Source: a virus. Taken from it: 22,144 nt of DNA. Positions 12,265 to 19,746 of the stretch are shown here, in pieces (the first letter of the stretch is position 1; each line of letters opens with the position of its first letter). A model generated the notes under the pieces. That model was not told the DNA's origin. It ran no database searches and saw only the letters and a program-made list of their open reading frames with translations. Both the position numbers and the translations under genes were made by a program. Where the stretch lies: IMG/VR virus record IMGVR_UViG_3300008221_000037, positions 1 to 22,144 of that record; one strand, 5' to 3'.

Positions 12265-12601
12265 GACCTATGGAGCGACTCATACCTTGTTTGACTAATT
12301 CGGTCACAAAGACGGTTTCACCTGCCTGTAAGAATGTGGTTTTTACTGCACTTGTGTTGCCGTCTAGTGTTTCGGTGATGAAGTTGGGCCTGTATCGGCT
12401 TTTGAGTAAAAAAACAGTTACATCTAACAGTTTGGAGCTATGTACGCAGTCCATTTTTTCACTAATTCCCGCCAATATCTCATTAAGCATCTTTAGTCGA
12501 TTTACGCCTATTTGCTGTGGTTGGTCACCTTTCATTGTCGGGTTAAGCCGAACCACGACTTGGTATAGGGCTGTTTGGCCGTTCATTAGCGGTAAATGCA
12601 T
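12224..12601 (-). CDS. Hypothetical protein in reverse orientation (possible moron)
   Basis: A 125-residue soluble product, not recognised, with mixed charged and hydrophobic residues (QQIGVNRLKMLNEILAGI, VTVFLLKSRYRPN). The start at 12601 has AAAGGAG nine bases upstream; an ATG at 12631 lacks this. It is the only leftward gene inside the rightward early region. A 154-codon plus-strand frame opposite it looks like a shadow, being low in charged residues. An isolated inverted gene suggests a lysogen-expressed accessory gene. No promoter could be assigned firmly. Confidence 0.55.
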   Translation of the reverse strand: MHLPLMNGQTALYQVVVRLNPTMKGDQPQQIGVNRLKMLNEILAGISEKMDCVHSSKLLDVTVFLLKSRYRPNFITETLDGNTSAVKTTFLQAGETVFVTELVKQGMSRSIGLSNSETWLQRNSS

Positions 12602-12669
12602 ACAAAGATGCTCCTTTAATTTTATTGGCATTGTGAATTTATCACAGTTTTTAAATCAAGGGTTTAGAT

Positions 12670-12963
12670 ATGGCTGATGTTATTGCTAAGGATGTTTTAG
12701 CCGCTGCACAGCAGCACATGATTGACCGCGAGTCGATGTATGACACACCTGGTGGTGAGCGTTCGATTCCCGCCACTGTTGAAGCGTTTACAGCTATTAC
12801 TGGTGACGGTCAAATCGATAGCGATGAGCGCGGCTGGCTGTTTATGGTTTTGCTCAAGCTGGTGCGTTGTCAGCAGGGTAATTTTAAGTTGGATAATTAC
12901 GAGGATGCCGCCGCTTATTGTGCGTTGATGGCTGAGTCGGCTGCTATGGATCGGAACAAGTAA
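12670..12963 (+). CDS. DUF6378-like phage protein
   Basis: A 97-residue protein with the conserved run of this phage family: an MIDRESMYDTPGGERSIPAT stretch, then RGWLFMVLLKLVRCQQGN and DNYEDAAAYCALMAE. Family members are common in tailed phages of proteobacteria and have no proven role. It ends as TAATG into the next gene. The family call is from remembered motif shape, so the number may be off, but the conserved pattern is clear. Confidence 0.75.
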   Translation: MADVIAKDVLAAAQQHMIDRESMYDTPGGERSIPATVEAFTAITGDGQIDSDERGWLFMVLLKLVRCQQGNFKLDNYEDAAAYCALMAESAAMDRNK

Positions 12964-13151
12964 TGTCTCGCAATATGAGCACTCGAACGGCTCGCGATAA
13001 GGGGCATCGGGCTGACGCTGCACGTCATGAGTCGCCCGGGTTAAGCGTTCGCCAGTTTTGCCCTGTTTGCGGGCTAAAAAAGCATTCCAGCACGCCACAC
13101 CCTAAGTGTTCTCGCGAAATGCAGCGGCGTTATTTGGCTGGGCAATCCTGA
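12963..13151 (+). CDS. Small zinc-finger-like protein
   Basis: A 62-residue basic product with QFCPVCGLKKHSSTPHPKCS (one CxxC, a His and a later Cys), compatible with one zinc ion. The start overlaps the previous stop (TAATG). It is the last gene before a gap of about 100 bp and the replication gene. Confidence 0.6.
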   Translation: MSRNMSTRTARDKGHRADAARHESPGLSVRQFCPVCGLKKHSSTPHPKCSREMQRRYLAGQS

Positions 13152-13248
13152 TGGTTTGCGGCCCATTTTTAAGTAAAAATCTCAATTATTTTATTCGTCT
13201 GTCGTTCGCGACTTATTTCCAAAGTTATAAATATATCTGGCGGTTTAT

Positions 13249-14052
13249 ATGAAGTATCAAATTCATGTCGATCAGAGGCGTGCTATTGCCCTCGGGATTC
13301 AAAACATTAATCAGGCATTGATATTCGATTTATTGACAGGACTTTCCACGTGGGCGCGGTCTGAGGTGATCAATGGTTCGGTTTATTTTTGGGTATCACG
13401 ACAGAAAATAGCGGATGAACTGGAGCTACTGAACCTGAAAGCTGATACGGTTTATCGGCATTTGAAAGCGTTGGCTGATTTGGGGTTAATTAATTTCATT
13501 AAGTCAGGAAAAAAGGATTTGGTTAATTTGACTGATTTAGGTCGTAGCTACTATGTCGGAAATAGATCCGAGTTTAGTGCGCCTGATGATGTGCAAGTCG
13601 ATGATTTTGAGCCTGAAAACTCGGATTTAAATCCGGATTTTGCTGAAAACTCGGAAATAGATCCGAGATTTGACCATAACTCGGAAATAAATCCGAATAA
13701 ACTCGGAAATAAATCCGAAAATAACTCGGATTTAAATCCGACATATAACACTACCAGTAACATCACACTACCAGAAGATCAGAAAAAGACAGCACGCTCG
13801 AAAAAATTCGAGCCGCCCACGGAAATGGAAATCGATGATTTCGCTCGAGAGAACAAACTCAACCTGACAGGTTTTTTTGAATACTACGCCAGCAATGGTT
13901 GGCGAGTAGGACGAAATCCAATGCGTGATTGGCAGATGGCCGCCAGAGGCTGGCATAAACGGCAGCAGCAGTTTGGTGGAAAGAAAACAGCCACACGACG
14001 ACCGGGCGAGTTTTCTGATATGCCATACGTGAATGGGGAGCGAGTGCTGTGA
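13249..14052 (+). CDS. Replication initiator, lambda O-like, containing the origin
   Basis: A 267-residue protein. The N-terminal winged helix (about 15-105; VSRQKIADELELLNLKADTV is the HTH core) should bind the iterons. An Asn- and acid-rich linker (about 105-180) is encoded by the iterons and so repeats as NSDLNP or NSEINP. The C-terminal domain (FFEYYASNGWRVGRNPMRDW) resembles the C-terminal module of phage replication proteins that recruits the helicase-loader complex. The organisation copies lambda O, whose gene also holds ori. GTGA overlaps the next gene. Confidence 0.85.
   Translation: MKYQIHVDQRRAIALGIQNINQALIFDLLTGLSTWARSEVINGSVYFWVSRQKIADELELLNLKADTVYRHLKALADLGLINFIKSGKKDLVNLTDLGRSYYVGNRSEFSAPDDVQVDDFEPENSDLNPDFAENSEIDPRFDHNSEINPNKLGNKSENNSDLNPTYNTTSNITLPEDQKKTARSKKFEPPTEMEIDDFARENKLNLTGFFEYYASNGWRVGRNPMRDWQMAARGWHKRQQQFGGKKTATRRPGEFSDMPYVNGERVL
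13556..13741. repeat. ori: Six iterons: predicted phage replication origin
   Basis: Sixteen-base palindromic repeats TCGGAwwTAdATCCGA begin at 13556, 13621, 13651, 13681, 13703 and 13726. Copies 4 and 5 are identical, copies 1 and 3 are identical, and the last (TCGGATTTAAATCCGA) is a perfect palindrome. Spacing is 30, 30, 22 and 23 bp for the last five. They lie in frame in the initiator gene's linker, the position of the lambda origin. Confidence 0.85.
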
Positions 14053-14822
14053 GAATTGAAGACCGTGAAGAATTCGATGTTGCGCTTTGTGATGCTTTGT
14101 CGATTTTCGATAAGCCGCCACTGGAGGAAGGTGTTTTCAATATCTGGATGAAGGTTTTGACACCATTCTCGCTAGCTCAGGCAATACGTGCGTTAAAAAT
14201 TCATGTTGCTACATCACGTTTTGCACCAAAGCCAGTGGATATCATCGAAATAATCAACAAGCAGGATGGGCATTTATCTGCTGATGAGGCATGGCCACAG
14301 GTCATTAAGGCGGCTGATGAGAGTGTTTCTGTTATCTGGACTGAGGAAATGCAAGCAGCATGGTTTCATTGCAAGCCCACTTTCGATTCTGGTGATGAGA
14401 TTGGTGCACGTATGGCGTTTCGTCAGTTTTACAACAGATTGCTAGATGAAGCGCGCTTGAGAGGTTTGAGAGCTAAACCAAGTTTAAGCCTTGGTTTTGA
14501 TGCTGATTTGCGCGAGCAGACGATCCGTAAGGCTGAGTATTCTGGTTTGATTTCACATGACCAGGCGTTACATCAATTGCCTGCACCTAAGACCGATGAA
14601 GCTGATGTTTTACGCATTGGTCATGGGATGCAGATAAGTGTTTCAGAGAGTGCGTCAGTTGATTTTCGGCAAAAACTCAGAAAGGCATTGGCTGATGCAA
14701 ATGCTATCACTCAGGCTAAGCGAGCAGCTGAAAAGGCTGGGCGTGAGCAAAAGAAAGAATCTGAGGAAGCAAGACGAAAAGAGTTAATGCGTCAGGCGGG
14801 TATCTTGGAGGGTGAGCAATGA
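14049..14822 (+). CDS. Putative helicase-loader-like replication protein
   Basis: A 257-residue protein starting with GTG, coupled by GTGA to the initiator. The N-terminal 90 residues (FNIWMKVLTPFSLAQAIRAL, then SRFAPKPVDIIEII) have the pattern of phage helicase-loader and inhibitor proteins: a helical domain with the Pro motif before an Ile-Ile helix. The C-terminus is a long, charged, coiled-coil-like helix (AKRAAEKAGREQKKESEEAR). No Walker motif is present, so it is not a DnaC-type ATPase. The role is inferred from position and weak similarity. Confidence 0.55.
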   Translation: MRIEDREEFDVALCDALSIFDKPPLEEGVFNIWMKVLTPFSLAQAIRALKIHVATSRFAPKPVDIIEIINKQDGHLSADEAWPQVIKAADESVSVIWTEEMQAAWFHCKPTFDSGDEIGARMAFRQFYNRLLDEARLRGLRAKPSLSLGFDADLREQTIRKAEYSGLISHDQALHQLPAPKTDEADVLRIGHGMQISVSESASVDFRQKLRKALADANAITQAKRAAEKAGREQKKESEEARRKELMRQAGILEGEQ

Positions 14823-15235
14823 AAAAATCAGGGCGTGAGCAGATGTTGAGCATGGCCCGATTGGGTCAGGAGAAGGTGGATAAATCTATCCGTCCACCAG
14901 TTGGCTACAAGGTGATTGATCAGGTGTTCAAATTGTTTCTCGATGCCTACAAGGATGAGTTCCGGCGCAGGGTTGGTAGTCAGGATGGTTGCAATACTTT
15001 GGCGGGTGAGTGGTTGTTATCGCTGCGATATTACGGCAATGATTTGGTGTTAATGGCTGCTAAGCACTGTATTGAGAATAATGCGGTACCGCCACATTTA
15101 TCAGCTTTCCTTGCGGTATGTGATTCATTGAAAGCGGAAATGAAACCGGTACCGCGCAATCATGATGTGGGTCGGGCCAAGTTGGCTGATATTCGCAAGA
15201 TGGTTGGGTTGGGTAGTCAGGAGGGTTCGCGCTGA
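14819..15235 (+). CDS. Replication protein P-like
   Basis: A 138-residue protein, ATGA-coupled to the previous gene. The centre (VIDQVFKLFLDAYKDEFRRR, then GEWLLSLRYYGNDLVLMAAK, then PPHLSAFLAVCDSL) follows the layout of lambda P-type proteins: a helix, a Trp-containing helix, and a Pro-rich turn before a Cys helix. P-type proteins deliver host DnaB to the origin. At 138 residues it is shorter than lambda P (233), so it may share the task with its larger neighbour. Confidence 0.55.
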   Translation: MKKSGREQMLSMARLGQEKVDKSIRPPVGYKVIDQVFKLFLDAYKDEFRRRVGSQDGCNTLAGEWLLSLRYYGNDLVLMAAKHCIENNAVPPHLSAFLAVCDSLKAEMKPVPRNHDVGRAKLADIRKMVGLGSQEGSR

Positions 15236-15630
15236 TGCAGGCTGGTCGCTCTGGAGTTGAGGTGAGTACACATCCTGCGGATGATGAGTTTGCGAATGAT
15301 TGTTTAAAATTATGGGGTGCAATGGATAGGCTTTATGGGCCAAGAGCTTACCCAAAAAGCTCGGCCTTTGTTTTACGGGCCAGAGGGCAGGAGATTGATA
15401 CCGATATCGTGCTGGTTGAGATAGTTGGTCGTGTAGTGGTTGATTTGCATCATCAAGACCGCGATATTGTCGGTTTGTATTACAAGCCTGGTGAAAATGG
15501 TAAGTGCTGCTCAGTTCGCGCAATTAGCGCTAAATTGGGTTTTCATCACACAGTTATTAATCGAGCGATTGATCGCTGTATAGGTCGCGTGGCTCAAGCG
15601 ATTAAGATGCTTTCTCATGAAGTGTATTAA
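15235..15630 (+). CDS. Q-like late gene regulator
   Basis: A 131-residue protein coupled by TGATG. The C-terminal half (DRDIVGLYYKPGENGKCCSV, then an RAISAKLGFHHTVINRAIDR helix-turn-helix) resembles the sigma-region-4-like DNA-binding fold of small phage Q-type antiterminators. It is the last early gene, immediately before a terminator and the lysis gene: exactly the Q position. It probably lets RNA polymerase read through the terminator at 15700. No zinc-binding motif is visible. Confidence 0.65.
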   Translation: MQAGRSGVEVSTHPADDEFANDCLKLWGAMDRLYGPRAYPKSSAFVLRARGQEIDTDIVLVEIVGRVVVDLHHQDRDIVGLYYKPGENGKCCSVRAISAKLGFHHTVINRAIDRCIGRVAQAIKMLSHEVY

Positions 15631-15699
15631 AAAAACATTTGCAAGTGCGCGCAAAAGAGTTTAAGTTTCGCCATAACGTGCCGATTGGTGCATCAAAAC

Positions 15700-15732
15700 A
15701 AGCCTCACCTGCTTAGCAGTTGGGGCTTTTTT
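15700..15732 (+). terminator. Terminator before the late genes (tR'-like)
   Basis: AAGCC (15700-15704) pairs with GGCTT (15724-15728); inside, CTGC pairs with GCAG. Six Ts follow the upper arm. It lies between the Q-like gene and holin, where a Q-dependent terminator is expected. Confidence 0.7.
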
Positions 15733-15771
15733 ATTGCCCGTCGATTAATTGGTGACAGCAATGAGGTGTTT

Positions 15772-16026
15772 ATGGATTTACCTGAAGCAGGCAGTGTTGA
15801 TGCTCAGGGCGCGATTTCCTATACGGCAGGCGCAATCGGTTTGGCAGTGTCAGGCGCTACATTGTTGCAAATGTTCAGTATGGTCGTTGGGATATTACTG
15901 GGTATTGTATCAATCATCTGCATAATCCTGACATACCGCAGCACTGCTGAGCGTAACCGAGCACAGGAGAATCTATCCAGAGCGCAAACTGAGGCATTGC
16001 TCAAACATAATCAAGAAGTTGATTGA
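15772..16026 (+). CDS. Putative holin
   Basis: An 84-residue protein with a hydrophobic core: a Gly/Ala-rich segment (AGAIGLAVSGATLLQMFSMV) then VGILLGIVSIICIILTY, and a charged C-terminal tail rich in Arg, Glu and Gln. This is the holin pattern: short, one or two membrane spans, polar tail. The frame is open from 15685, but GAGGTG just before the ATG at 15772 marks the start. It is the first gene after the Q-dependent terminator. No endolysin is next to it; it may lie beyond the window. Confidence 0.75.
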   Translation: MDLPEAGSVDAQGAISYTAGAIGLAVSGATLLQMFSMVVGILLGIVSIICIILTYRSTAERNRAQENLSRAQTEALLKHNQEVD

Positions 16027-16616
16027 TGAGTGATACCTTTAATGCGGATATGCGAAAGCTCACTAAAAAGCTTTCTGATCTGGAAAAGAAGCAAATACCT
16101 TTTGCCTCATCATTAGCGCTTAATAAGTTGGCCGTGCTTGGTCAGCGTGCAGCAGTAAGGGGGTTAGTTGTTCACATTGATAAGCCTACCCCTTTTACTA
16201 AGCGAGGCATAAGGGTAAGGCGATCCAATAAAAGCAACCTGGTGTCTGCAGTATTTGTTCAGGATATTCAGGCTGAATACTTAAAGTTTGCAGTCTTTGG
16301 TGGTAATAGAAAGCCAAAAGGAAGGGCGCTGATCATTCCTGTCCAACAGCGTTTAAATCAATACGGCAACCTACCAAAAAATAAAATTAAAAACCTGATG
16401 GCGCGTGATGATACGTTTGCTTTGGTTAACAGTCCACGTGCTGGGATTTATCAGCGATTGAAAAACGGACGGCTTAAGTTGTTAGTAAGTTTTAAAGGCG
16501 GAGCAGATTACCGATCAATATATCCGTTCAAGCAGATAGTGGTGAAGGAGGTGCAGAGGTATGTTGAATCGGCATTCAGATCATCACTGCAGCGTGCATT
16601 ATCCTCTGCAAAGTAA
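16026..16616 (+). CDS. Conserved phage protein, unknown function (tail- or morphogenesis-like)
   Basis: A 196-residue basic protein. IPFASSLALNKLAVLGQRAA is a helical start. PTPFTKRGIRVRRSNKSNLV and AEYLKFAVFGGNRKPKGRAL look like conserved blocks of a structural or morphogenesis protein of Siphoviridae-type prophages. The ATG at 16026 overlaps the holin stop as TGATG; a TTG three bases earlier is in frame. It sits between lysis and packaging genes, an uncommon place for a tail protein. Confidence 0.6.
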   Translation: MSDTFNADMRKLTKKLSDLEKKQIPFASSLALNKLAVLGQRAAVRGLVVHIDKPTPFTKRGIRVRRSNKSNLVSAVFVQDIQAEYLKFAVFGGNRKPKGRALIIPVQQRLNQYGNLPKNKIKNLMARDDTFALVNSPRAGIYQRLKNGRLKLLVSFKGGADYRSIYPFKQIVVKEVQRYVESAFRSSLQRALSSAK

Positions 16617-16764
16617 AAGGTACTCCTGAAGGGTTCAGCAATGCGGGTAATTCGCACCTCGTTTTTTTCACAGATTTGCTGTGCTATGAGGGGTTCAGTT
16701 TCATTTTAGTGGTGATGGTCACTGTATTGCAGTGCTTAATCGCGTTTGTTCTCATGGAATCGTT
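16617..16764. other. Intergenic region before terminase, possible cos region
   Basis: A 148-bp gap with no ORF. A short stem with a T-run near 16645-16672 is a weak terminator candidate. GGGTTCAG occurs twice (about 16629 and 16693). A packaging (cos or pac) site commonly lies just before the small terminase gene, but no diagnostic sequence is visible. Confidence 0.35.
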
Positions 16765-17277
16765 ATGGCGACACTGAAAGAAATCGGCGACCACCTCGAC
16801 ATGAGTGAACGTAACGCCGGAACGATATGTAGCAACCTTGGAATTAAACCGTCGAACACTTCACTTGAGGATGTGCGTGTTGCCTATATTCGCGACATTC
16901 GATCGAAAGCAGCTGGGCGCGGTGGTGATGCTCAGGAAGAGTTGACGCAATCAAGGATTCGCGAAACCAACGCCAACGCAGATCTTAAACATCTGATGAT
17001 TGCTGAAAAGGCTGGCGTATTGGTTCCGGTCGCTGATATTGAGCCACGCCTGGTGAGCATGGTTACCGCTGCCAGGCAGGAGCTTTTAACTTTGCCTCAT
17101 AAAATCGCTACCGACATCAAAGCTTTGCACAACATCGAAATAGATGAATCACTGATTGTGGACCGCGTACATGACTCACTTAAACACCTGGCAACACGTC
17201 TGCAAGAAGACGACGAACCAGATGATGACGAGGGTGTTACGCGGATGGTTGCCACCTCCGAAGTTGACGACGACTGA
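16765..17277 (+). CDS. Terminase small subunit, Nu1-like
   Basis: A 170-residue packaging protein that recognises phage DNA and brings it to the large subunit. The N-terminal winged HTH (MATLKEIGDHLDMSERNAGT) binds DNA. The middle is helical and charged, and the C-terminus is very acidic (EDDEPDDDEG). The ATG at 16765 has GGA six bases upstream; the frame extends to 16732 but without a signal. Its end overlaps the large subunit gene by about 50 bp. Confidence 0.88.
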   Translation: MATLKEIGDHLDMSERNAGTICSNLGIKPSNTSLEDVRVAYIRDIRSKAAGRGGDAQEELTQSRIRETNANADLKHLMIAEKAGVLVPVADIEPRLVSMVTAARQELLTLPHKIATDIKALHNIEIDESLIVDRVHDSLKHLATRLQEDDEPDDDEGVTRMVATSEVDDD

Positions 17278-19177
17278 GTGGGCAAACCGATATCGATATC
17301 TAGCCGCTGAATCGTCTGCATTACCAGGTAAATATGATTCACGTTTAACGCCATGGGTTGCGGGCATGCATGAAGCGCTCGACGACGCGAACGTTTACAA
17401 AGTTGTTTGCATGAAATCCGCCCAAGTGGCATGGACTGACGGTGTGATTAATAACTGGATTGGTCGAATTATTGATATTGATCCATCGCCAATCATTGGC
17501 CTGTTTTCAAAAACAGACTCAGCTCGCGAATATGGACAGGAAAAATTAGCGCCAATGGTGATGGCCACACCGCGATTGCATAAAAAAATTGATGTTGCGA
17601 CCAGCCAAAAGGATGGCAACAGAGCGCTATTCAAAAAATTCCCTGGCGGCTTTCTTAAGCTGGTCGGGTCTAACAGCCCCAGTAATGTGAAGTCGACACC
17701 GGCGCCGAGAGTGTTTGTTGAAGAGCCCGACGACGCCGCAATCAATGTTGGAAAGCAGGGTGACTCGATTAAACTGCTTGAGGAACGAACCAAAACATAT
17801 CACCGGCGCAAGATTGTCTTTGGTGGTACGCCGTCGGTAAAGGGTCTGTCGACAATTGAAGATGCTTACAACAGCTCAGACCAACGCAAGTTTTATGTGC
17901 CGTGTCATGAGTGCAATGAATCGCATGTGCTGAGCTGGTCCAATATTAAATGGGCTGAAGACAAAGAAAAGTCCCACGAAATTTATGGTCATGCCAGACC
18001 GGAAACCGCCTTTTATGCCTGCCCGCATTGCGGCTCGGTTTGGGATGATGCTGAAAAAAATCGTAACGTAAGGCTGGCAAAGTGGGAGGCCACTGCAGAG
18101 TTTCGTGGTGTTGCCGGGTTTTATATCAACGAGCTTTACAGTCCGTTCCCTGGTTCAACATTTTCCCGCCTGGTGGAGCGGTACCTGGAGGCGCAAAAAA
18201 GTAGCGAACAAGGCGACCAAACAGACATGATTGTTTTCACCAATTCCGCACTGGGGTTGGCTTATGAATACAAATCAGACGCGCCAGAAGCTGATGAGCT
18301 TGCCGCAATGGCGTTGCCTTATCCTGAGCTGGTCGTGCCAAAGCAGGGTTTGCTTATCACTGCTGGGGTGGACGTGCAGCATGATCGCTTTGCCGTCATC
18401 CTGCGAGCATGGGGGCGCGACGAAGAAAGCTGGTTGATTTACTGGAATGAGATCAATGGCAATGTAATGGATAAGTCAGATCCAGTCTGGATTGCATTGG
18501 AAAAACGATTGTTTGCCGCCTTCAGTCATGAAAGTGGCGCTCAGCTTTTGCTTTCAGCGCTCAGTATCGACAGCTCAGATGGTCAGACGTCTGACAACGT
18601 TTATCACTGGGTTAGAAAGATGCAGGCCAAATATCGGCAGACACTGGTGATGGCCGTCAAAGGGGCCTCTCAGGATTACGGAATAAAAGAGATTTTCAGC
18701 AAGCCACGAACATCGATTGACACAAAAGGGCGGCACAACAGTAAGGCTGCAAAATATGGATTAAAGCCTCACATCGTCGGCACACATAAAGCTAAAGATG
18801 AAATTGAGCGGCGGTTAAAGCTGACAGGTTACGGTCGCGACCGGTTTCATTATTACGACAAGGTGCCTATCGATTATTACGATCACCTGGTTGCCGAGGT
18901 TAAAGCGCCGCATCGGTCTATTCGCAACAAAATGGTTTGGCAGCTGCGGGCTGGTAAACGCAATGAAGCGCTTGATTGTGAGGTGTATGCCATGCACGCA
19001 TCCAGAGCACGCAAAGTGCACCTGCTCAACGAGGCGCAATGGTCTGTACTAGAAAGCAAGTTAACGCAAACAGAGTTATTTGAGGCGCAAACAGAAAAAC
19101 CTAAAGACCCTGAGCCATCAAAAGAACAACAATCCCGGCGCCAACGTCGCGGGGGCGGCTTCGCTAAACGTTGGTAA
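17225..19177 (+). CDS. Terminase large subunit, GpA family
   Basis: A 650-residue ATP-driven packaging motor and nuclease. N-terminal block WLPPPKLTTTEWANRYRYLA; Walker A-like KSAQVAWTD (about 64-72); Walker B region VFVEEPDD (about 163-170); a zinc-knuckle insert with two CxxC (VPCHECNES and YACPHCGS); nuclease domain beginning AGVDVQHDRFAVILRAWG with its metal-binding Asp. Typical GpA architecture and length. The frame opens at 17156; start codons at 17222 and 17225 are preferred, because the family usually begins about ten residues before the PPP block. A gpW-like gene follows 11 bp after its stop. Confidence 0.95.
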   Translation: MTRVLRGWLPPPKLTTTEWANRYRYLAAESSALPGKYDSRLTPWVAGMHEALDDANVYKVVCMKSAQVAWTDGVINNWIGRIIDIDPSPIIGLFSKTDSAREYGQEKLAPMVMATPRLHKKIDVATSQKDGNRALFKKFPGGFLKLVGSNSPSNVKSTPAPRVFVEEPDDAAINVGKQGDSIKLLEERTKTYHRRKIVFGGTPSVKGLSTIEDAYNSSDQRKFYVPCHECNESHVLSWSNIKWAEDKEKSHEIYGHARPETAFYACPHCGSVWDDAEKNRNVRLAKWEATAEFRGVAGFYINELYSPFPGSTFSRLVERYLEAQKSSEQGDQTDMIVFTNSALGLAYEYKSDAPEADELAAMALPYPELVVPKQGLLITAGVDVQHDRFAVILRAWGRDEESWLIYWNEINGNVMDKSDPVWIALEKRLFAAFSHESGAQLLLSALSIDSSDGQTSDNVYHWVRKMQAKYRQTLVMAVKGASQDYGIKEIFSKPRTSIDTKGRHNSKAAKYGLKPHIVGTHKAKDEIERRLKLTGYGRDRFHYYDKVPIDYYDHLVAEVKAPHRSIRNKMVWQLRAGKRNEALDCEVYAMHASRARKVHLLNEAQWSVLESKLTQTELFEAQTEKPKDPEPSKEQQSRRQRRGGGFAKRW

Positions 19178-19188
19178 ATGGAGTGATT

Positions 19189-19746
19189 ATGACGTTAAAC
19201 AATTCAATCCCGGCATCATTTATTGCTGGCGATACCGTTAAATGGCTGAGAGATCTGCCAGATTACCCGCCTTCGGATGGATGGGAGTTGACCTATTCAT
19301 TGGTTAAGGATGGTGCTCGTAAGGAAGTTACCGCAACAAATAACGGTGACGGAAAATTTTTGCTCACAATATCTGCCACAGATTCTGCTGATTATACCGC
19401 TGGCGATTATGCCTGGCAGGAATATGTCACAAAAGATGATGAGCGATACAGCCTAGGTTTTGGCCGCGCTACTGTAAAAACAAATTTTGCCGCCGCTGAA
19501 AATGGAATCGAGGTCCGGTCTCACGTTAAAAAAACCCTTGATGCACTTGAGGCAATGCTGGAAAGAAAAGCCTCACGTGATCAGATGTCTGTCTCAGTAA
19601 ATGGTCGCAGTGTTGGCGCCATGTCTCCTGCGGATCTGATCAAGTGGCGCGACCTGTATCGGGCGGAATATAAACGCGAATTAAATGCCGAGAAGCTGGT
19701 CAATGGAATGGGTGTCAGTAATAAAATATTGGTGCGCTTCAGATGA
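19189..19746 (+). CDS. Head-tail joining protein, gpW-like
   Basis: A 185-residue protein. The C-terminal 60 residues (VSVNGRSVGAMSPADLIKWR, then KLVNGMGVSNKILVRF) match the gpW pattern of a helix-turn-helix that fills the portal bottom. The N-terminal 110 residues form a beta-rich, Ig-like region (GWELTYSLVKDG, GDYAWQEYV) not found in lambda gpW (68 residues). The ATG at 19189 has GGAG a few bases upstream. It lies between terminase and portal as in lambda, and overlaps the portal start by ATGA. Confidence 0.75.
   Translation: MTLNNSIPASFIAGDTVKWLRDLPDYPPSDGWELTYSLVKDGARKEVTATNNGDGKFLLTISATDSADYTAGDYAWQEYVTKDDERYSLGFGRATVKTNFAAAENGIEVRSHVKKTLDALEAMLERKASRDQMSVSVNGRSVGAMSPADLIKWRDLYRAEYKRELNAEKLVNGMGVSNKILVRFR

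Noticed and set aside
12213-12677. 154-codon plus-strand frame
   Set aside because: It is antisense to a gene with normal charged composition and a good RBS, and its own product is poor in acidic residues.
13556-13741. CRISPR-like array
   Set aside because: The repeats are short palindromes with uneven 6-49 bp gaps in a coding gene, with no cas genes; iterons explain them better.
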